A stretch of DNA of 64,000 nt. It comes from Kitasatospora sp. CB01950. Its GTDB lineage: Bacteria; Actinomycetota; Actinomycetes; Streptomycetales; Streptomycetaceae. Each line of letters opens with the position of its first letter. The first letter of the stretch is position 1. The translations under genes were made by a program, and so were the position numbers. The stretch is from contig NZ_LISX01000016.1 in NCBI RefSeq assembly GCF_001905465.1, forward strand, positions 62,001-126,000. The letters are read 5' to 3'. Shown in pieces: positions 49,401 to 58,074 of the stretch. Under the pieces are notes generated by a model that made no database searches, was not told where the DNA came from, and saw only the letters and a program-made list of their open reading frames with translations.

Positions 49401-50810
49401 CTAGCGCGCGAACTCCGTCGCGCGCGACTCCCGCACCACCGTGATCCTGATCTGCCCCGGGTACGTCAGTTCCTCCCGCACCTGACGGGCCACCTCCCGC
49501 GCGATCTCCTGCGCGCGCACGTCGTCGACCATCTCCGGCTGCACCATGACCCGGACCTCCCGTCCGGCCTGCATCGCGTAGACCTTGGTGACCCCGTCGT
49601 GCGCCCGCGCGATCTCCTCCAGCCGCTCCAGCCGCCGGACGTACGCCTCCACGGATTCCTTCCGCGCGCCGGGTCGCCCCGCCGAGCAGGCGTCCGCGGC
49701 CTGGGTGAGCACCGCCTCGACGGTCTTGGCCTCCACTTCGCCGTGGTGGGCCGCTATCGCGTGGACGACCTCCGCCGACTCCCCGTGCCGGCGGGCGAAT
49801 TCCGCGCCGATCAGGGCGTGGCTGCCCGCCACCTGGTGGCTGAGGGCTTTGCCGATGTCGTGCAGCAGCGCGGCGCGGCGCACCGGCTCCGGGTCGACGC
49901 CGAGCTCCGCGGCCATCATCCCGGCCAGGTGCGCGGACTCCACCAGGTGCCCGAGCACGTTCTGCCCGTAGGAGGTGCGGTAGCGCAACGTCCCCAGGGT
50001 GCGGACCAGTTCGGGCTCCATCTCGCCGACGGCGCCGATGCCGACGGTGAGCAGCGCGTCCTCCCCCGCCCGGATGCAGAGCCGCTGGACCTCGCTGCGG
50101 CTGCGCTCGTGCGCCTCCTCGATCCGCGCAGGGTGGATCCGCCCGTCGGTGAGCAGCGATTCGAGGGTGAGCCGGGCGCTCTCCCGCCGGACGGGGTCGA
50201 AGCAGGAGAGCTGGACCAGCCCGGGGGTGTCGTCGACGATCAGGTTGACGCCGGTGACGGCCTCGAAGGCCCGGATGTTGCGCCCCTCCCGGCCGATCAC
50301 CCGGCCCTTCATGTCCTCGCTGGGCAGCCGGAGCGTGGTGACGACGGTCTCGGCGGTGTGTTCGGCGGCCAGCCGCTGGACGGACGAGGCGATGATCTCG
50401 CGGGCCCGGCCCTCGCCCTCGACGACCGCCTGCCGTTCGATCTCCCGGACGGTCAGCGCGGCGTCCCGACGGGCCTCGGCCTCGGCGGTGCGGACCACTT
50501 CGTCGCGGGCCTGGGCGGACGTCAGCCCGGCGGTGCGCTCCAGCAGCAGCCGGTTCTCCGTGGTCTGTTCGGCGAGTTCGGCGCGCACCCGCTCCGCTTC
50601 GGCGGCCCGCCCGGCGAGTTCGTCCTCGTGCAGGTGCAGGCGGTGGAGTTCGGCGGTCAACCACGCCTCGCGCCGGTCGAGTTCGGCACGGCGCCGACGC
50701 AGCGCCCGGAGCGCGCCGACCACTGCCAGGGCGAGTGCGCCGATCAGCACGCCGGCCGCCAGCAGCAGGAGCAAGGAGGAACCCGTTCCGGTGTCCTGAG
50801 CGATCCCCAT
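49401..50810 (-). CDS. rny: Ribonuclease Y-type endoribonuclease
   Basis: 469 residues from ATG at 50810, six bases after GGGAG; a GTG at 50834 would add eight. One membrane helix is at ~8-35 (SSLLLLLAAGVLIGALALAVVGALRAL), then an ~110-residue Arg/Glu-rich coiled coil. The KH domain carries MKGRVIGREGRNIRAFEAVTGVNLIVDDTPG, and the HD domain has ALLHDIGKALSH and HAIAAHHGEVE for metal binding. RNase Y starts mRNA decay at the membrane. The length is slightly shorter than Bacillus RNase Y, the coiled coil being reduced. It has a good HrdB-type promoter of its own upstream. Confidence 0.93.
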   Translation of the reverse strand: MGIAQDTGTGSSLLLLLAAGVLIGALALAVVGALRALRRRRAELDRREAWLTAELHRLHLHEDELAGRAAEAERVRAELAEQTTENRLLLERTAGLTSAQARDEVVRTAEAEARRDAALTVREIERQAVVEGEGRAREIIASSVQRLAAEHTAETVVTTLRLPSEDMKGRVIGREGRNIRAFEAVTGVNLIVDDTPGLVQLSCFDPVRRESARLTLESLLTDGRIHPARIEEAHERSRSEVQRLCIRAGEDALLTVGIGAVGEMEPELVRTLGTLRYRTSYGQNVLGHLVESAHLAGMMAAELGVDPEPVRRAALLHDIGKALSHQVAGSHALIGAEFARRHGESAEVVHAIAAHHGEVEAKTVEAVLTQAADACSAGRPGARKESVEAYVRRLERLEEIARAHDGVTKVYAMQAGREVRVMVQPEMVDDVRAQEIAREVARQVREELTYPGQIRITVVRESRATEFAR

Positions 50811-50879
50811 CCGGCCACTCCCCGTCCTGCGCACGCTGCCGCTGCGGTGACCTCCGCGATCGTCCAGCCACTGAGTGCG

Positions 50880-50908
50880 AGGCTAGGCGGAGGTTACGAA
50901 ACGGTCAA
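50880..50908 (-). promoter_or_regulatory. Promoter of rny
   Basis: On the minus strand -35 TTGACC and -10 TAGCCT are separated by 17 bases, a near-consensus vegetative promoter. The start would be near 50873, giving a leader of about 63 bases. Confidence 0.7.
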
Positions 50909-50968
50909 GATGCGATCGAGAATTGACTCCGATGATCTGATCGCCAGTCATCATGTCCGTTTGTCCGC

Positions 50969-51880
50969 CTACCAGTTGTCGTCCTCGCCGTCCTCCGGCT
51001 CCGCGTCCAGCGCCTCCCGGACCACCCGGAACGCGAGGCCCTCCGAGTAGCCGCGCCGGGCCAGCACCCCGACCAGGCGGCGCATCCGCACGTCCCGGTC
51101 CAGCCCGGCGGTGGAGCGCAACTTCCGTGCCACCAGTGCCCGGGCGGCCTCCGACTCGTCGTCGGCGTCGACCTGGAGCAAGGCCCGTTCCGCGCTCTCC
51201 CCGGTGACGCCCTTGGTGCGCAACTCCTGGGCCAGCGCCCGCCGGGAGAGCCCGCGCACCGCGTGCCGGGACTCCACCCACGCCTCGGCGAAGGCGGCGT
51301 CGTCGATCAGCCCGACCTCCTCCAGCCGGGTCAGCACCTGCTCGGCGACCTCGTCCGGGATCTCCTTGCGGCGCAGCGCATCGGCCAGCTGCTTGCGGGA
51401 CTTGGCGGCTCCGGTGAGCAGCCGCAGACAGATGTCCCGGGCCCGCTCCGCCGGATCCCCCTGCTCGGCAGCGGCTCCCCGCCCACGCCGCCCGCCCGCA
51501 CCGCCCTCCGAGCGCTCACCCTCCGAACGCCCGCCCTCCGAACGCCCAGAACTCGCCCGCCCGGACTTCACCCGCTCGGTCTTCGCCCGCCGCTTCGGCC
51601 TCGCCGGCACCTCCGCCAGCACCTCCGCCGGTGCGGCGGCCGGCAGTTCACCCAGCGCGCTGCGCCGCCGACGCCGCCCCCCGGCCAGCTCGGACGCCCG
51701 CATCATCTCGGGCAGCTCCCCCGCAGGAAGCTCTGCGGGAAGCTCCGCCGACGGCTCCTCGGCCACCGCCGCGAACCAGTCCGGCGGGCCGGAGGCGTCG
51801 TTCTGTTCGTCTCCCCATACGCCCGCACCGGGCCCGTCCTCGGACGGACCCGGTGCCGGGTGGTCAGTGCGGCGTGTCAA
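50969..51880 (-). CDS. recX: RecX, modulator of RecA, with long low-complexity N terminus
   Basis: 303 residues from TTG at 51880, four bases after the recA stop, with AAGGG eight bases upstream. The RecX core begins at ~145 (ARDICLRLLTGAAKSRKQLADALRRKEIPDEVAEQVLTRLEEVGLIDDAAFAEAWVESR) and ends in three-helix repeats (DRDVRMRRLVGVLARRGYSEGLAFRVV). RecX binds RecA filaments and limits their growth. The first ~140 residues are a disordered Ala/Glu/Ser/Gly-rich tail with SEGGRSEGERSEGG repeats; E. coli RecX lacks it. Coupling to recA ensures co-induction in SOS. TTG would keep RecX lower than RecA. Confidence 0.93.
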   Translation of the reverse strand: MTRRTDHPAPGPSEDGPGAGVWGDEQNDASGPPDWFAAVAEEPSAELPAELPAGELPEMMRASELAGGRRRRRSALGELPAAAPAEVLAEVPARPKRRAKTERVKSGRASSGRSEGGRSEGERSEGGAGGRRGRGAAAEQGDPAERARDICLRLLTGAAKSRKQLADALRRKEIPDEVAEQVLTRLEEVGLIDDAAFAEAWVESRHAVRGLSRRALAQELRTKGVTGESAERALLQVDADDESEAARALVARKLRSTAGLDRDVRMRRLVGVLARRGYSEGLAFRVVREALDAEPEDGEDDNW

Positions 51881-51884
51881 CGGT

Positions 51885-53018
51885 TCAGCCCTTGGCGGCG
51901 GCCGCCGTCTCCTTGGAGGCAGCCGCTGTCTCCTTGGATGCAGCCGCCGTCTTCTTGGCGGCGGCCTTGGCGGGCGCGGCCGCAGCCGGGATCTCCACCG
52001 CGGGGGCGTCGCCCTCGGCGGGCTTCGGGCCGATGCCCAGCTTGCCCTTGATCTTGGCCTCGATCTCGTCGGCCAGCTGCGGGTTGTCCCGCAGGAAGTT
52101 GCGGGCGTTCTCCTTGCCCTGGCCGAGCTGGTCGCCCTCGTAGGTGTACCAGGCGCCGGACTTCCGGATGAAGCCGTGCTCGACGCCCATGTCGATCAGG
52201 CCGCCCTCGCGGCTGATGCCCACGCCGTAGAGGATGTCGAACTCGGCCTGCTTGAACGGCGCGGCGACCTTGTTCTTGACCACCTTGACGCGGGTGCGGT
52301 TGCCGACCGCCTCGGTGCCGTCCTTCAGGGTCTCGATGCGCCGGATGTCGAGGCGGACCGAGGCGTAGAACTTCAGCGCCCGACCACCGGTGGTGGTCTC
52401 GGGGGAGCCGAACATCACACCGATCTTCTCGCGCAGCTGGTTGATGAAGATCGCGGTGGTGTTCGACTGGTTCAGCGCACCGGCGATCTTGCGCAGCGCC
52501 TGGCTCATCAGACGGGCCTGCAGACCGACGTGCGAGTCGCCCATCTCACCCTCGATCTCGGCGCGCGGCACCAGCGCGGCCACCGAGTCGATGATCACCA
52601 GGTCGACCGCGCCGGAGCGGATCAGCATGTCGGTGATCTCCAGTGCCTGCTCACCGGTGTCCGGCTGGCTGACCAGCAGAGCGTCGGTGTCCACACCGAG
52701 CTTCTTGGCGTACTCGGGGTCGAGCGCGTGCTCGGCGTCGACGAAGGCGACGGTGCCGCCGGCCTTCTGGGCGTTGGCGGCCAGGTGCAGGGTCAGGGTG
52801 GTCTTGCCGGAGGACTCGGGGCCGTAGATCTCGACCACTCGGCCGCGCGGGATGCCGCCCACGCCCAGCGCCACGTCGAGGGCGGTGGACCCGGTCGGGA
52901 TCACCTCGATCGGCTCGTTCGCCTTCTCGCCGAGGCGCATCACCGAGCCCTTGCCGAACTGCCGTTCGATCTGGGCGAGCGCGGCCTCCAGGGCCTTCTC
53001 GCGATCCGTTCCTGCCAT
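51885..53018 (-). CDS. recA: Recombinase RecA
   Basis: 377 residues from ATG at 53018 ([30 protein letters not shown]), after GAGGGTGGAAG. Walker A is GPESSGKTT, Walker B is [25 protein letters not shown]1 and L2 loops are present ([24 protein letters not shown]), and the C-terminal domain ends in an Ala/Lys/Thr-rich tail with KETAAAS repeats instead of the acidic tail of E. coli RecA. It catalyses strand exchange and triggers LexA cleavage. An SOS box lies within its promoter. recX follows at four bases. Confidence 0.98.
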   Translation of the reverse strand: MAGTDREKALEAALAQIERQFGKGSVMRLGEKANEPIEVIPTGSTALDVALGVGGIPRGRVVEIYGPESSGKTTLTLHLAANAQKAGGTVAFVDAEHALDPEYAKKLGVDTDALLVSQPDTGEQALEITDMLIRSGAVDLVIIDSVAALVPRAEIEGEMGDSHVGLQARLMSQALRKIAGALNQSNTTAIFINQLREKIGVMFGSPETTTGGRALKFYASVRLDIRRIETLKDGTEAVGNRTRVKVVKNKVAAPFKQAEFDILYGVGISREGGLIDMGVEHGFIRKSGAWYTYEGDQLGQGKENARNFLRDNPQLADEIEAKIKGKLGIGPKPAEGDAPAVEIPAAAAPAKAAAKKTAAASKETAAASKETAAAAKG

Positions 53019-53127
53019 GGCTTCCACCCTCGGGTTCTGTGCGTTGCGCTTCATCGTCATCGACGCTAGCGCGTCCCACCGACAATCGGGCCCGGGCGGG
53101 CTCGGCCTGTGGAAAACTCTGCGCCGA

Positions 53128-53157
53128 AGAGTACAAAGAACATACGTTCGAATCCAA
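53128..53157 (-). promoter_or_regulatory. recA promoter with SOS box in the spacer
   Basis: -35 TTGGAT (53152-53157) and -10 TACTCT (53128-53133) on the minus strand have an 18-base spacer. GAACATACGTTC at 53138-53149 is a perfect GAAC-N4-GTTC LexA site inside that spacer. The message would begin ~105 bases before the start codon. Confidence 0.85.
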
Positions 53158-53229
53158 TCGAAGACCCCGACACGCCACGGCCCCGCCCCGGACGACCGGG
53201 AACGGGGCCGCAGGAACCGCTTCGGGCGC

Positions 53230-54159
53230 CTACTCGCTCAGCAGCCTGGTGCCGGCGTTCGGCAGCTCGACGCCGTTCTTGTCGAAGAACCGCCACGAGC
53301 CGACCTTGAGGCCGGGCCGCTCCGGGACCACCACCATGCGGTACGGGGAGTCCTCGACGACGACCGGCGTCGGCTCGGCGACACCGCCGTCCGACCAGTC
53401 CACCACCACCTTGCCGACGTCCGGGCCGATGGCCAGCACCGCGAGCCTGATCGGCAGCGGACCGGACGTGCCGGACTTGGCCGAGGGCCCGAGGACGCCG
53501 CCGCTGAAGGTGTCCGCCATCCGCGGGTCGAGGTGCCCGGGCGCCGGGTAGCCGCCCTGCGTGTCGTACTTCTGCCGGGCCCCGTCCAGGGTGGCATAGG
53601 TGTTGACGACGTCCTCGGTGGGCTGCCAGAACTGCTGGACGTACGCCTCCGTCGGCTTCTCCAGCGAGGGGTCGACGGCGTGGCGCTCCTCCCAGACCGC
53701 CACCGCCTGCGCGTACGCCTGCTCCTTCGGGGCGAGCGGCCAGAGCGCCTCCCAGAGCTGCCACTGCTTGCCGTCTGCGGTGCCGTGGCCGATCATCACC
53801 CGGACCGGCTTGAGCGGGTCCCGCGCGCCGGTCTTCGTCGCCGCGGCACCGGGGTCGGCGGACGCCTCCGCGCCCGGCACCAGCGGGAGGAACCCGCCGT
53901 CGCCGGCCTGCAGGGCCTGCGCGGTCGGGCCGTTCCCGGCGAATCCGTTCAGGCCCGCCACGGTGCCGCTGCCCAGGGCCACCACCGAGGCCAGCGTGAG
54001 CGCGCCGACCACCGTGCGGCGACGGTTCCGGATCCGCCGTCCGCCGACCAGGATGCCCTCGACCGGCACCGAGCCGATCTTCACGTCCGCCGCTGCCGCC
54101 GCGAGCCCGAGCTCGACCGCCATGTCCCCGCCCGGCACTTCGTTGTTCCCCGCAGTCAT
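53230..54159 (-). CDS. Membrane-anchored partner protein of the adjacent sigma factor
   Basis: 309 residues, starting inside the stop of the sigma-factor gene (4-base overlap). A ~48-residue cytoplasmic N terminus precedes one membrane helix ([30 protein letters not shown]), then a ~230-residue extracellular domain with [46 protein letters not shown] and [19 protein letters not shown]. This layout matches the anti-sigma-like proteins that follow SigE-family ECF genes in Streptomyces, but the usual zinc-binding HxxxCxxC motif is absent, so it is not a ZAS-type anti-sigma factor. Its role is inferred from position and topology. Confidence 0.75.
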   Translation of the reverse strand: MTAGNNEVPGGDMAVELGLAAAAADVKIGSVPVEGILVGGRRIRNRRRTVVGALTLASVVALGSGTVAGLNGFAGNGPTAQALQAGDGGFLPLVPGAEASADPGAAATKTGARDPLKPVRVMIGHGTADGKQWQLWEALWPLAPKEQAYAQAVAVWEERHAVDPSLEKPTEAYVQQFWQPTEDVVNTYATLDGARQKYDTQGGYPAPGHLDPRMADTFSGGVLGPSAKSGTSGPLPIRLAVLAIGPDVGKVVVDWSDGGVAEPTPVVVEDSPYRMVVVPERPGLKVGSWRFFDKNGVELPNAGTRLLSE

Positions 54160-54689
54160 ACCGCACCCCCCACATGTGTCATGTCCGTCAGTTCCTTCAG
54201 CCCCGCGGTGTGCCGCAGTCTCGCTATCCCCTTGGCCGCGTGGCTGCGTACGGCCCCTGTCGAGCAGCCCATCGCGGCGGCCGCCTGGCTGTCGGTCAGG
54301 TCCTCCCAGTGCCGCAGCACCACGGCCTGGCGCTGCCGGCGCGGCAGCGTCGCGAGTGCCGCCATCAGCACCCGGCGCTGGTCGGAGCGGGCGTACCCGT
54401 CCTCCGGCCCGGCCGTGTCCGGCACGGACTCCACCAGCACCTCGGGTGCCCGGCGCCGCCAGCGGCGGGCGTGCTGGTTGATCATGATCCGGCGCACGTA
54501 GCTGTGCGCGTCGTCGGCGCGGCGCACCTTCGACCAGGCCGCGCAGGTCCGCTCCGCGGCCGACTGGGCCAGGTCCTCGGCCGCGTGCTGGTCACCGGTC
54601 AGCAGGTACGCCGTGCGCAGCAGCCAGGGCCAGGCCCCGACGATGAACGCCCGGAACTCGTCGTCCGGGCCGAGCTGTTTGTCCCCCAT
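54156..54689 (-). CDS. SigE-family (SigE-like ECF) RNA polymerase sigma factor
   Basis: 177 residues from ATG at 54689, six bases after AGGAGG. Region 2 is at ~15-75 (FIVGAWPWLLRTAYLLTGDQHAAEDLAQSAAERTCAAW, VRRIMINQHARRWRRR). Region 4 is at ~110-165 (LPRRQRQAVVLRHWEDLTDSQAAAAMGCSTGAVRSHAAKGIARLRH). It belongs to the actinomycete SigE group (subfamily ending in SHAAKGIARLR). It probably controls its own operon with the membrane partner; no obvious autoregulatory -10/-35 could be read in the 102-base gap upstream. Confidence 0.92.
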   Translation of the reverse strand: MGDKQLGPDDEFRAFIVGAWPWLLRTAYLLTGDQHAAEDLAQSAAERTCAAWSKVRRADDAHSYVRRIMINQHARRWRRRAPEVLVESVPDTAGPEDGYARSDQRRVLMAALATLPRRQRQAVVLRHWEDLTDSQAAAAMGCSTGAVRSHAAKGIARLRHTAGLKELTDMTHVGGAV

Positions 54690-54739
54690 GAGCACCTCCT
54701 CACCCATCAAGAGCCCGGCGACGGGGGAAACCGCTTACT

Positions 54740-54762
54740 CCCGCCGGAAGAACCACGGCGGG
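54740..54762 (-). terminator. Hairpin after the AI-2E family gene
   Basis: CCCGCC and GGCGGG pair around an 11-base loop, 30 bases beyond the stop of the AI-2E family gene. Confidence 0.4.
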
Positions 54763-54791
54763 GGCCGGGAGACGGGTGAGGAGGTGGCCGG

Positions 54792-56072
54792 TCAGCGGTC
54801 GGAGCGCGGCGTCTCCGTCGATTCCCCGCCGGAGACCATCTGCCGCAGTCGCCGCACGGCCTCCCGTCGCCGGCTGCGGCGCTCCTCGCCGCGGTCGATC
54901 CGCGGGTCGTCCTCGACCTCGTAGCGGCGCACGTAGGTGCCGACGAAGCCCTGCAGGGTGGCGGCGGCCGGGATGGCGATCAGCGCGCCGACCGCGCCGA
55001 GCAGCGCGGCGCCGGCGATCACCGCGCCGAAGGCGACGGCGGGGTGCACGTCGACGGTCTTGGCGGTGATCCGCGGGTGCAGCAGGTAGTTCTCGATCTG
55101 CTGGTAGACGGTCACGAAGACGAGCACCCACAGGGCGTCCACCGGCCGGCCGGTGAGCGCGACCAGGACGGGCAGCGCGCCCGCCAGGTAGGTGCCGATG
55201 GTGGGCACGAACTGCGACATGACGCCGACCCAGACTGCGAGCGCGGCGGCGTACGGCAGTCCGATGATCTCGAAGAAGGCCCAGTGCCCGAGGCTGGAGA
55301 CCAGCGCGAGCACCGCGCGGGAGTACAGGTAGCCGCCGGTCTTGGCGAGGGCGATCTCCCAGGCGCGCAGCACCTCGGCCTGCTTGGTGGGCGGCAGCAT
55401 CGAGCAGACGGTGCGCCGCACTCGGGGGCCCTCGGCGGTGAAGTAGAAGGTGAACAGGCCGACGGTGAAGGCCTGGAAGAGTCCGCCGACGACGGTGCCG
55501 GTGACGCCCCAGACGTTGTCGGCGGCCTGCTGGGCGTACTTCTCGATGGTGCCGGAGTCCTTGAGCACCTGGTGCTGGAGCTGGTCGAGGGACAGCTCGG
55601 TGTGGAAGGTGTGGTTGATCCAGTCGATCAGGTCGTGCAGCATCTGCGGCAGCTTCCCGGCGACCTGGGTGACCTGGTCGACGAGCAGTGTGCCGAGCGC
55701 GGTGACGAAGCCGGCGACGGCCAGGCCGACGCCGATGAACACCAGGAAGGTGCCGAGGCCGCGGCGCACGCCGCGGGCGGCCATCCGGTCCACGGCGGGT
55801 TCCATGGCGAGCGACAGGAAGAACGCCACCAGCAGCATCACGAGCAGGTTGATCAGCTGGTGGAAGGCCCAGTCGGCGAGCTGGAAGAGGCCGACGCAGA
55901 CCAGCGCGAGCAGCATCGCCCGGGGCAGCCAGCGCGGCATCGAGCGGCTGCTCCAGTCGCCGCGGCGCGGCTGCGGGTCGGCGGTGTCGCCGCCGTTGCG
56001 CCGGCCCGGTGGGGTGCTCGCGGGGAGGTCTTCTTCGGACATCAGGTCGGGGGTCTCTGCACTGCTGGACAC
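54792..56072 (-). CDS. AI-2E family (PerM/YdiK-type) membrane transporter
   Basis: 426 residues from GTG at 56072; GTG at 56090 would add six. About eight helices follow a charged N terminus: AMLLALVCVGLFQLADWAFHQLINLLVMLLVAFFLSLAMEP, GTFLVFIGVGLAVAGFVTALGTLLVDQV, and the long amphipathic section with SLDQLQHQVLKDSGTIEKY. The conserved core is GLPYAAALAVWVGVMSQFVPTIGTYLAGALPVLVAL and QQIENYLLHPRITAKTVDVHPAVAFGAVIAGAALLGAVGALIAIPAAATLQ. The C-terminal tail is charged. Members transport small molecules or ions; despite the name, AI-2 export is shown for few of them. Confidence 0.92.
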   Translation of the reverse strand: MSSSAETPDLMSEEDLPASTPPGRRNGGDTADPQPRRGDWSSRSMPRWLPRAMLLALVCVGLFQLADWAFHQLINLLVMLLVAFFLSLAMEPAVDRMAARGVRRGLGTFLVFIGVGLAVAGFVTALGTLLVDQVTQVAGKLPQMLHDLIDWINHTFHTELSLDQLQHQVLKDSGTIEKYAQQAADNVWGVTGTVVGGLFQAFTVGLFTFYFTAEGPRVRRTVCSMLPPTKQAEVLRAWEIALAKTGGYLYSRAVLALVSSLGHWAFFEIIGLPYAAALAVWVGVMSQFVPTIGTYLAGALPVLVALTGRPVDALWVLVFVTVYQQIENYLLHPRITAKTVDVHPAVAFGAVIAGAALLGAVGALIAIPAAATLQGFVGTYVRRYEVEDDPRIDRGEERRSRRREAVRRLRQMVSGGESTETPRSDR

Positions 56073-56106
56073 CGAGCAAGTCTCACCCACCGGCGGGCTA
56101 ATCGGG

Positions 56107-56301
56107 TCATCGCAGCCGGGATGACACTCCCTGGGTGACGCAGACCACGCGCCACACGTCCTTGGCCTCCCAGCCGTCGTCCAGGGCCTGGCGCACGGTG
56201 CGGCCGCCGAGTTCGGCCATCACATGGTCCTGTGCGAAGGACTCCGCGTACGTCTCGCCGAAGTGCAGGTACATCCGTCGCCAGAACTCGGTCAGCCTCA
56301 T
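56107..56301 (-). CDS. DUF3046 protein
   Basis: 64 residues from ATG at 56301 (MRLTEFWRRMYLHFGETYAESFAQDHVMAEL). This short, highly conserved actinobacterial family always lies near recA; the sequence pattern FGETYAESFAQDHVMAELGGRTVRQALDDGWEAKDVWRVVC is full length. Function is unknown. No ribosome binding site is seen in front; a possible -10 (GATACTT) ends 8 bases before the ATG, so it may be leaderless. Confidence 0.85.
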   Translation of the reverse strand: MRLTEFWRRMYLHFGETYAESFAQDHVMAELGGRTVRQALDDGWEAKDVWRVVCVTQGVSSRLR

Positions 56302-56313
56302 GCGCCAAGTATC

Positions 56314-56402
56314 GGGCACCGGTCGGTCGGTGCGGCGGCCGTCGCACACCGGCCGGCCTGCGCCGCAGCCGTCGCGCACCGGCCGGTCAGTGCGGCAGCG
56401 CG
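56314..56402. repeat. 30-bp tandem repeat (about 2.5 copies) at the 3' end of the S8 protease gene
   Basis: Units at 56330-56359 and 56360-56389, with partial units on both sides, share CGTCGC-CACCGGCCGG and GCGGC/GCCGC parts. The last units overlap the stop codon of the protease gene. This looks like slippage; no spacers or partner genes suggest a CRISPR. Confidence 0.7.
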
Positions 56403-57925
56403 AGGATGCCGGCGCCGTAGTAGTCGTGGTCCTGGCAGCCGACGGGCAAGGTCTGCACGCAGTTGCCGTCGGCGGCGCGGGCGAGCGCGGCGGTGATCTT
56501 GTCGGGGCCCCAGTCGGGGTGCTGGGCGGCGGTGACGGCGACGGCGCCGGTGACGTGGGCGGCGGACATCGAGGTGCCGGCCAGGGCGGCGTACTTGCCG
56601 TCGGGCCAGTCGGAGACGACGGCGCCGTCGGTGCCGCTGTCGGGGTCGCCGCCGGGTGCGGCGAGGGAGATCCGGCCGCGGCCGTAGTTGCTGTAGGAGG
56701 CGGGCAGGCCGTTGCGGTCGACGGCGCCGACGGTGACCACGCCGGGCAGTTCGCCGGGCAGCCGGATGCATTCGGTGCCGAGTTCGCGGTCCTGCGGGGG
56801 GCCGGTGGTGCGGTCGTTGGGGCTGCGGTGGTCGGGGCGGGCGGCGGTGAGGTCCTGGCCGTCGTTGCCGGCCGAGGCGACCACGACGGCGCCCTTGCGC
56901 TGGGCGTAGGCGACGGCCCGGCCGACGGCGGCGATCAGCGCGGCCTGGTCGGCGTCCTCGGGGCAGTTGTACTTCCACGGGTCGGCGAAGTAGCTGTCGT
57001 TGATGGCGCGGGCGCCGTGGTCGGCGGCCCAGAGCATGCCGCAGACGATGTTCTCGGCGTAGTACTGGCCGAGCGAGCCGAGCAGCCGGACGGCGGCGAT
57101 CCGCACGCCGGGGGCGACGCCGGTGACGCCGTGCCCGTCGCGGGCGGCGCCGACGATGCCGGCGACGTGGGTGCCGTGGCCGCTCTCGTTGATGGCCGCG
57201 TCGGGCCGCCAGGAGCCGCTGCGCGAGTCGGGGCGGCCGTCGGCGCAGGACGCGGAGGCGGCGGGGTCGACGGCGGCGCGCAGGTCGGGGTGGGTGTCGT
57301 CGACGCCGGAGTCGAGCACCGCGACGGTGACCTGGGCCAGCTGCTGGGCGGTGGGGACGGCGCCGGTGCGGTCGGCGGAGCGGTCGGCCGGGCGGTCGAG
57401 CGGCGGGTGCAGCAGCGCGGCGTGTCCGGCGGGGCGCTCGACGGCGCCGATCATGACGAGGTTCCAGTCGCTGTGCTCGCCGGGGTCGGGAACGGTGGCG
57501 GTGCTGTCGTCCTGGCGTTCGACGGCGTCGGCGGTCGGCCGCCCGGGGTCGAACGCGGTGCCGGCCAGCGGCCTCGGCGGCGAGGGCACCGGGACGGTGC
57601 GGGTGGCGCCGACGGCGGCGGTCCCGGGCCGGCCGCGGAGCTTCTCGGCGAACCGGCCGCCGGCGTAGGCGAGCACGGCCCCGATCTGCGGGTACTCCTG
57701 GACGACCTGCCCGCCGGCCGACCGGACCTGGTCGGCGGCGTGCGCGGCGCCCTCGGCGTCGATGCGATCGTCCAGCACCAGGTAGCTGAGGTAGCTGCCG
57801 TCGGTGCCGGTGACGTAGGGGACGGCGCCGCCGATCAGCAGCCCGGAGAGCAGGGTCGCGCCGAGCATGCGGACGCTGCGGCGACGCCGGGGGGTGTTGT
57901 CGGGAGCCTGGTTCACCTGCTCCAT
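56387..57925 (-). CDS. Secreted S8 (subtilisin-like) serine protease
   Basis: 512 residues. An Arg-rich start (PRRRRSVRM) and one hydrophobic segment (LGATLLSGLLIGGAVPYVTG, ~21-40) form a signal or anchor. The prodomain is at ~45-115 (LSYLVLDDRIDAEGAAHAADQVRSAGGQVVQEYPQIGAVLAYA). The catalytic triad is Asp205 (AVLDSGVD), His250 (GHGTHVAG) and Ser452 (GTSMSAAH), with Asn354 (SAGND) in the oxyanion hole. Cys pairs are likely in C227/C295 and C321/C386. No C-terminal P domain or LPXTG. ATG at 57925 follows GGAGAA. The gene is divergent from lhr across 149 bases; its substrate is unknown. Confidence 0.93.
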   Translation of the reverse strand: MEQVNQAPDNTPRRRRSVRMLGATLLSGLLIGGAVPYVTGTDGSYLSYLVLDDRIDAEGAAHAADQVRSAGGQVVQEYPQIGAVLAYAGGRFAEKLRGRPGTAAVGATRTVPVPSPPRPLAGTAFDPGRPTADAVERQDDSTATVPDPGEHSDWNLVMIGAVERPAGHAALLHPPLDRPADRSADRTGAVPTAQQLAQVTVAVLDSGVDDTHPDLRAAVDPAASASCADGRPDSRSGSWRPDAAINESGHGTHVAGIVGAARDGHGVTGVAPGVRIAAVRLLGSLGQYYAENIVCGMLWAADHGARAINDSYFADPWKYNCPEDADQAALIAAVGRAVAYAQRKGAVVVASAGNDGQDLTAARPDHRSPNDRTTGPPQDRELGTECIRLPGELPGVVTVGAVDRNGLPASYSNYGRGRISLAAPGGDPDSGTDGAVVSDWPDGKYAALAGTSMSAAHVTGAVAVTAAQHPDWGPDKITAALARAADGNCVQTLPVGCQDHDYYGAGILALPH

Positions 57926-58074
57926 CGCGCGTTCTCCGCTCGTCGGCCGGGCCGGGTTCCGGTGGGGCTGGTCCGGTTCATCACCATATGGGCGATTTGT
58001 ACGACTTGCCGGGCGGGTTGCGGCAGACGGTGACCGCCCCGTGACCTGTCAGCCCGTCGGGGCACCATGGGTGC

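Noticed and set aside
56314-56402. 30-bp repeats as a possible CRISPR array
   Set aside because: Only about 2.5 imperfect units directly abutting each other, no unique spacers and no cas genes.
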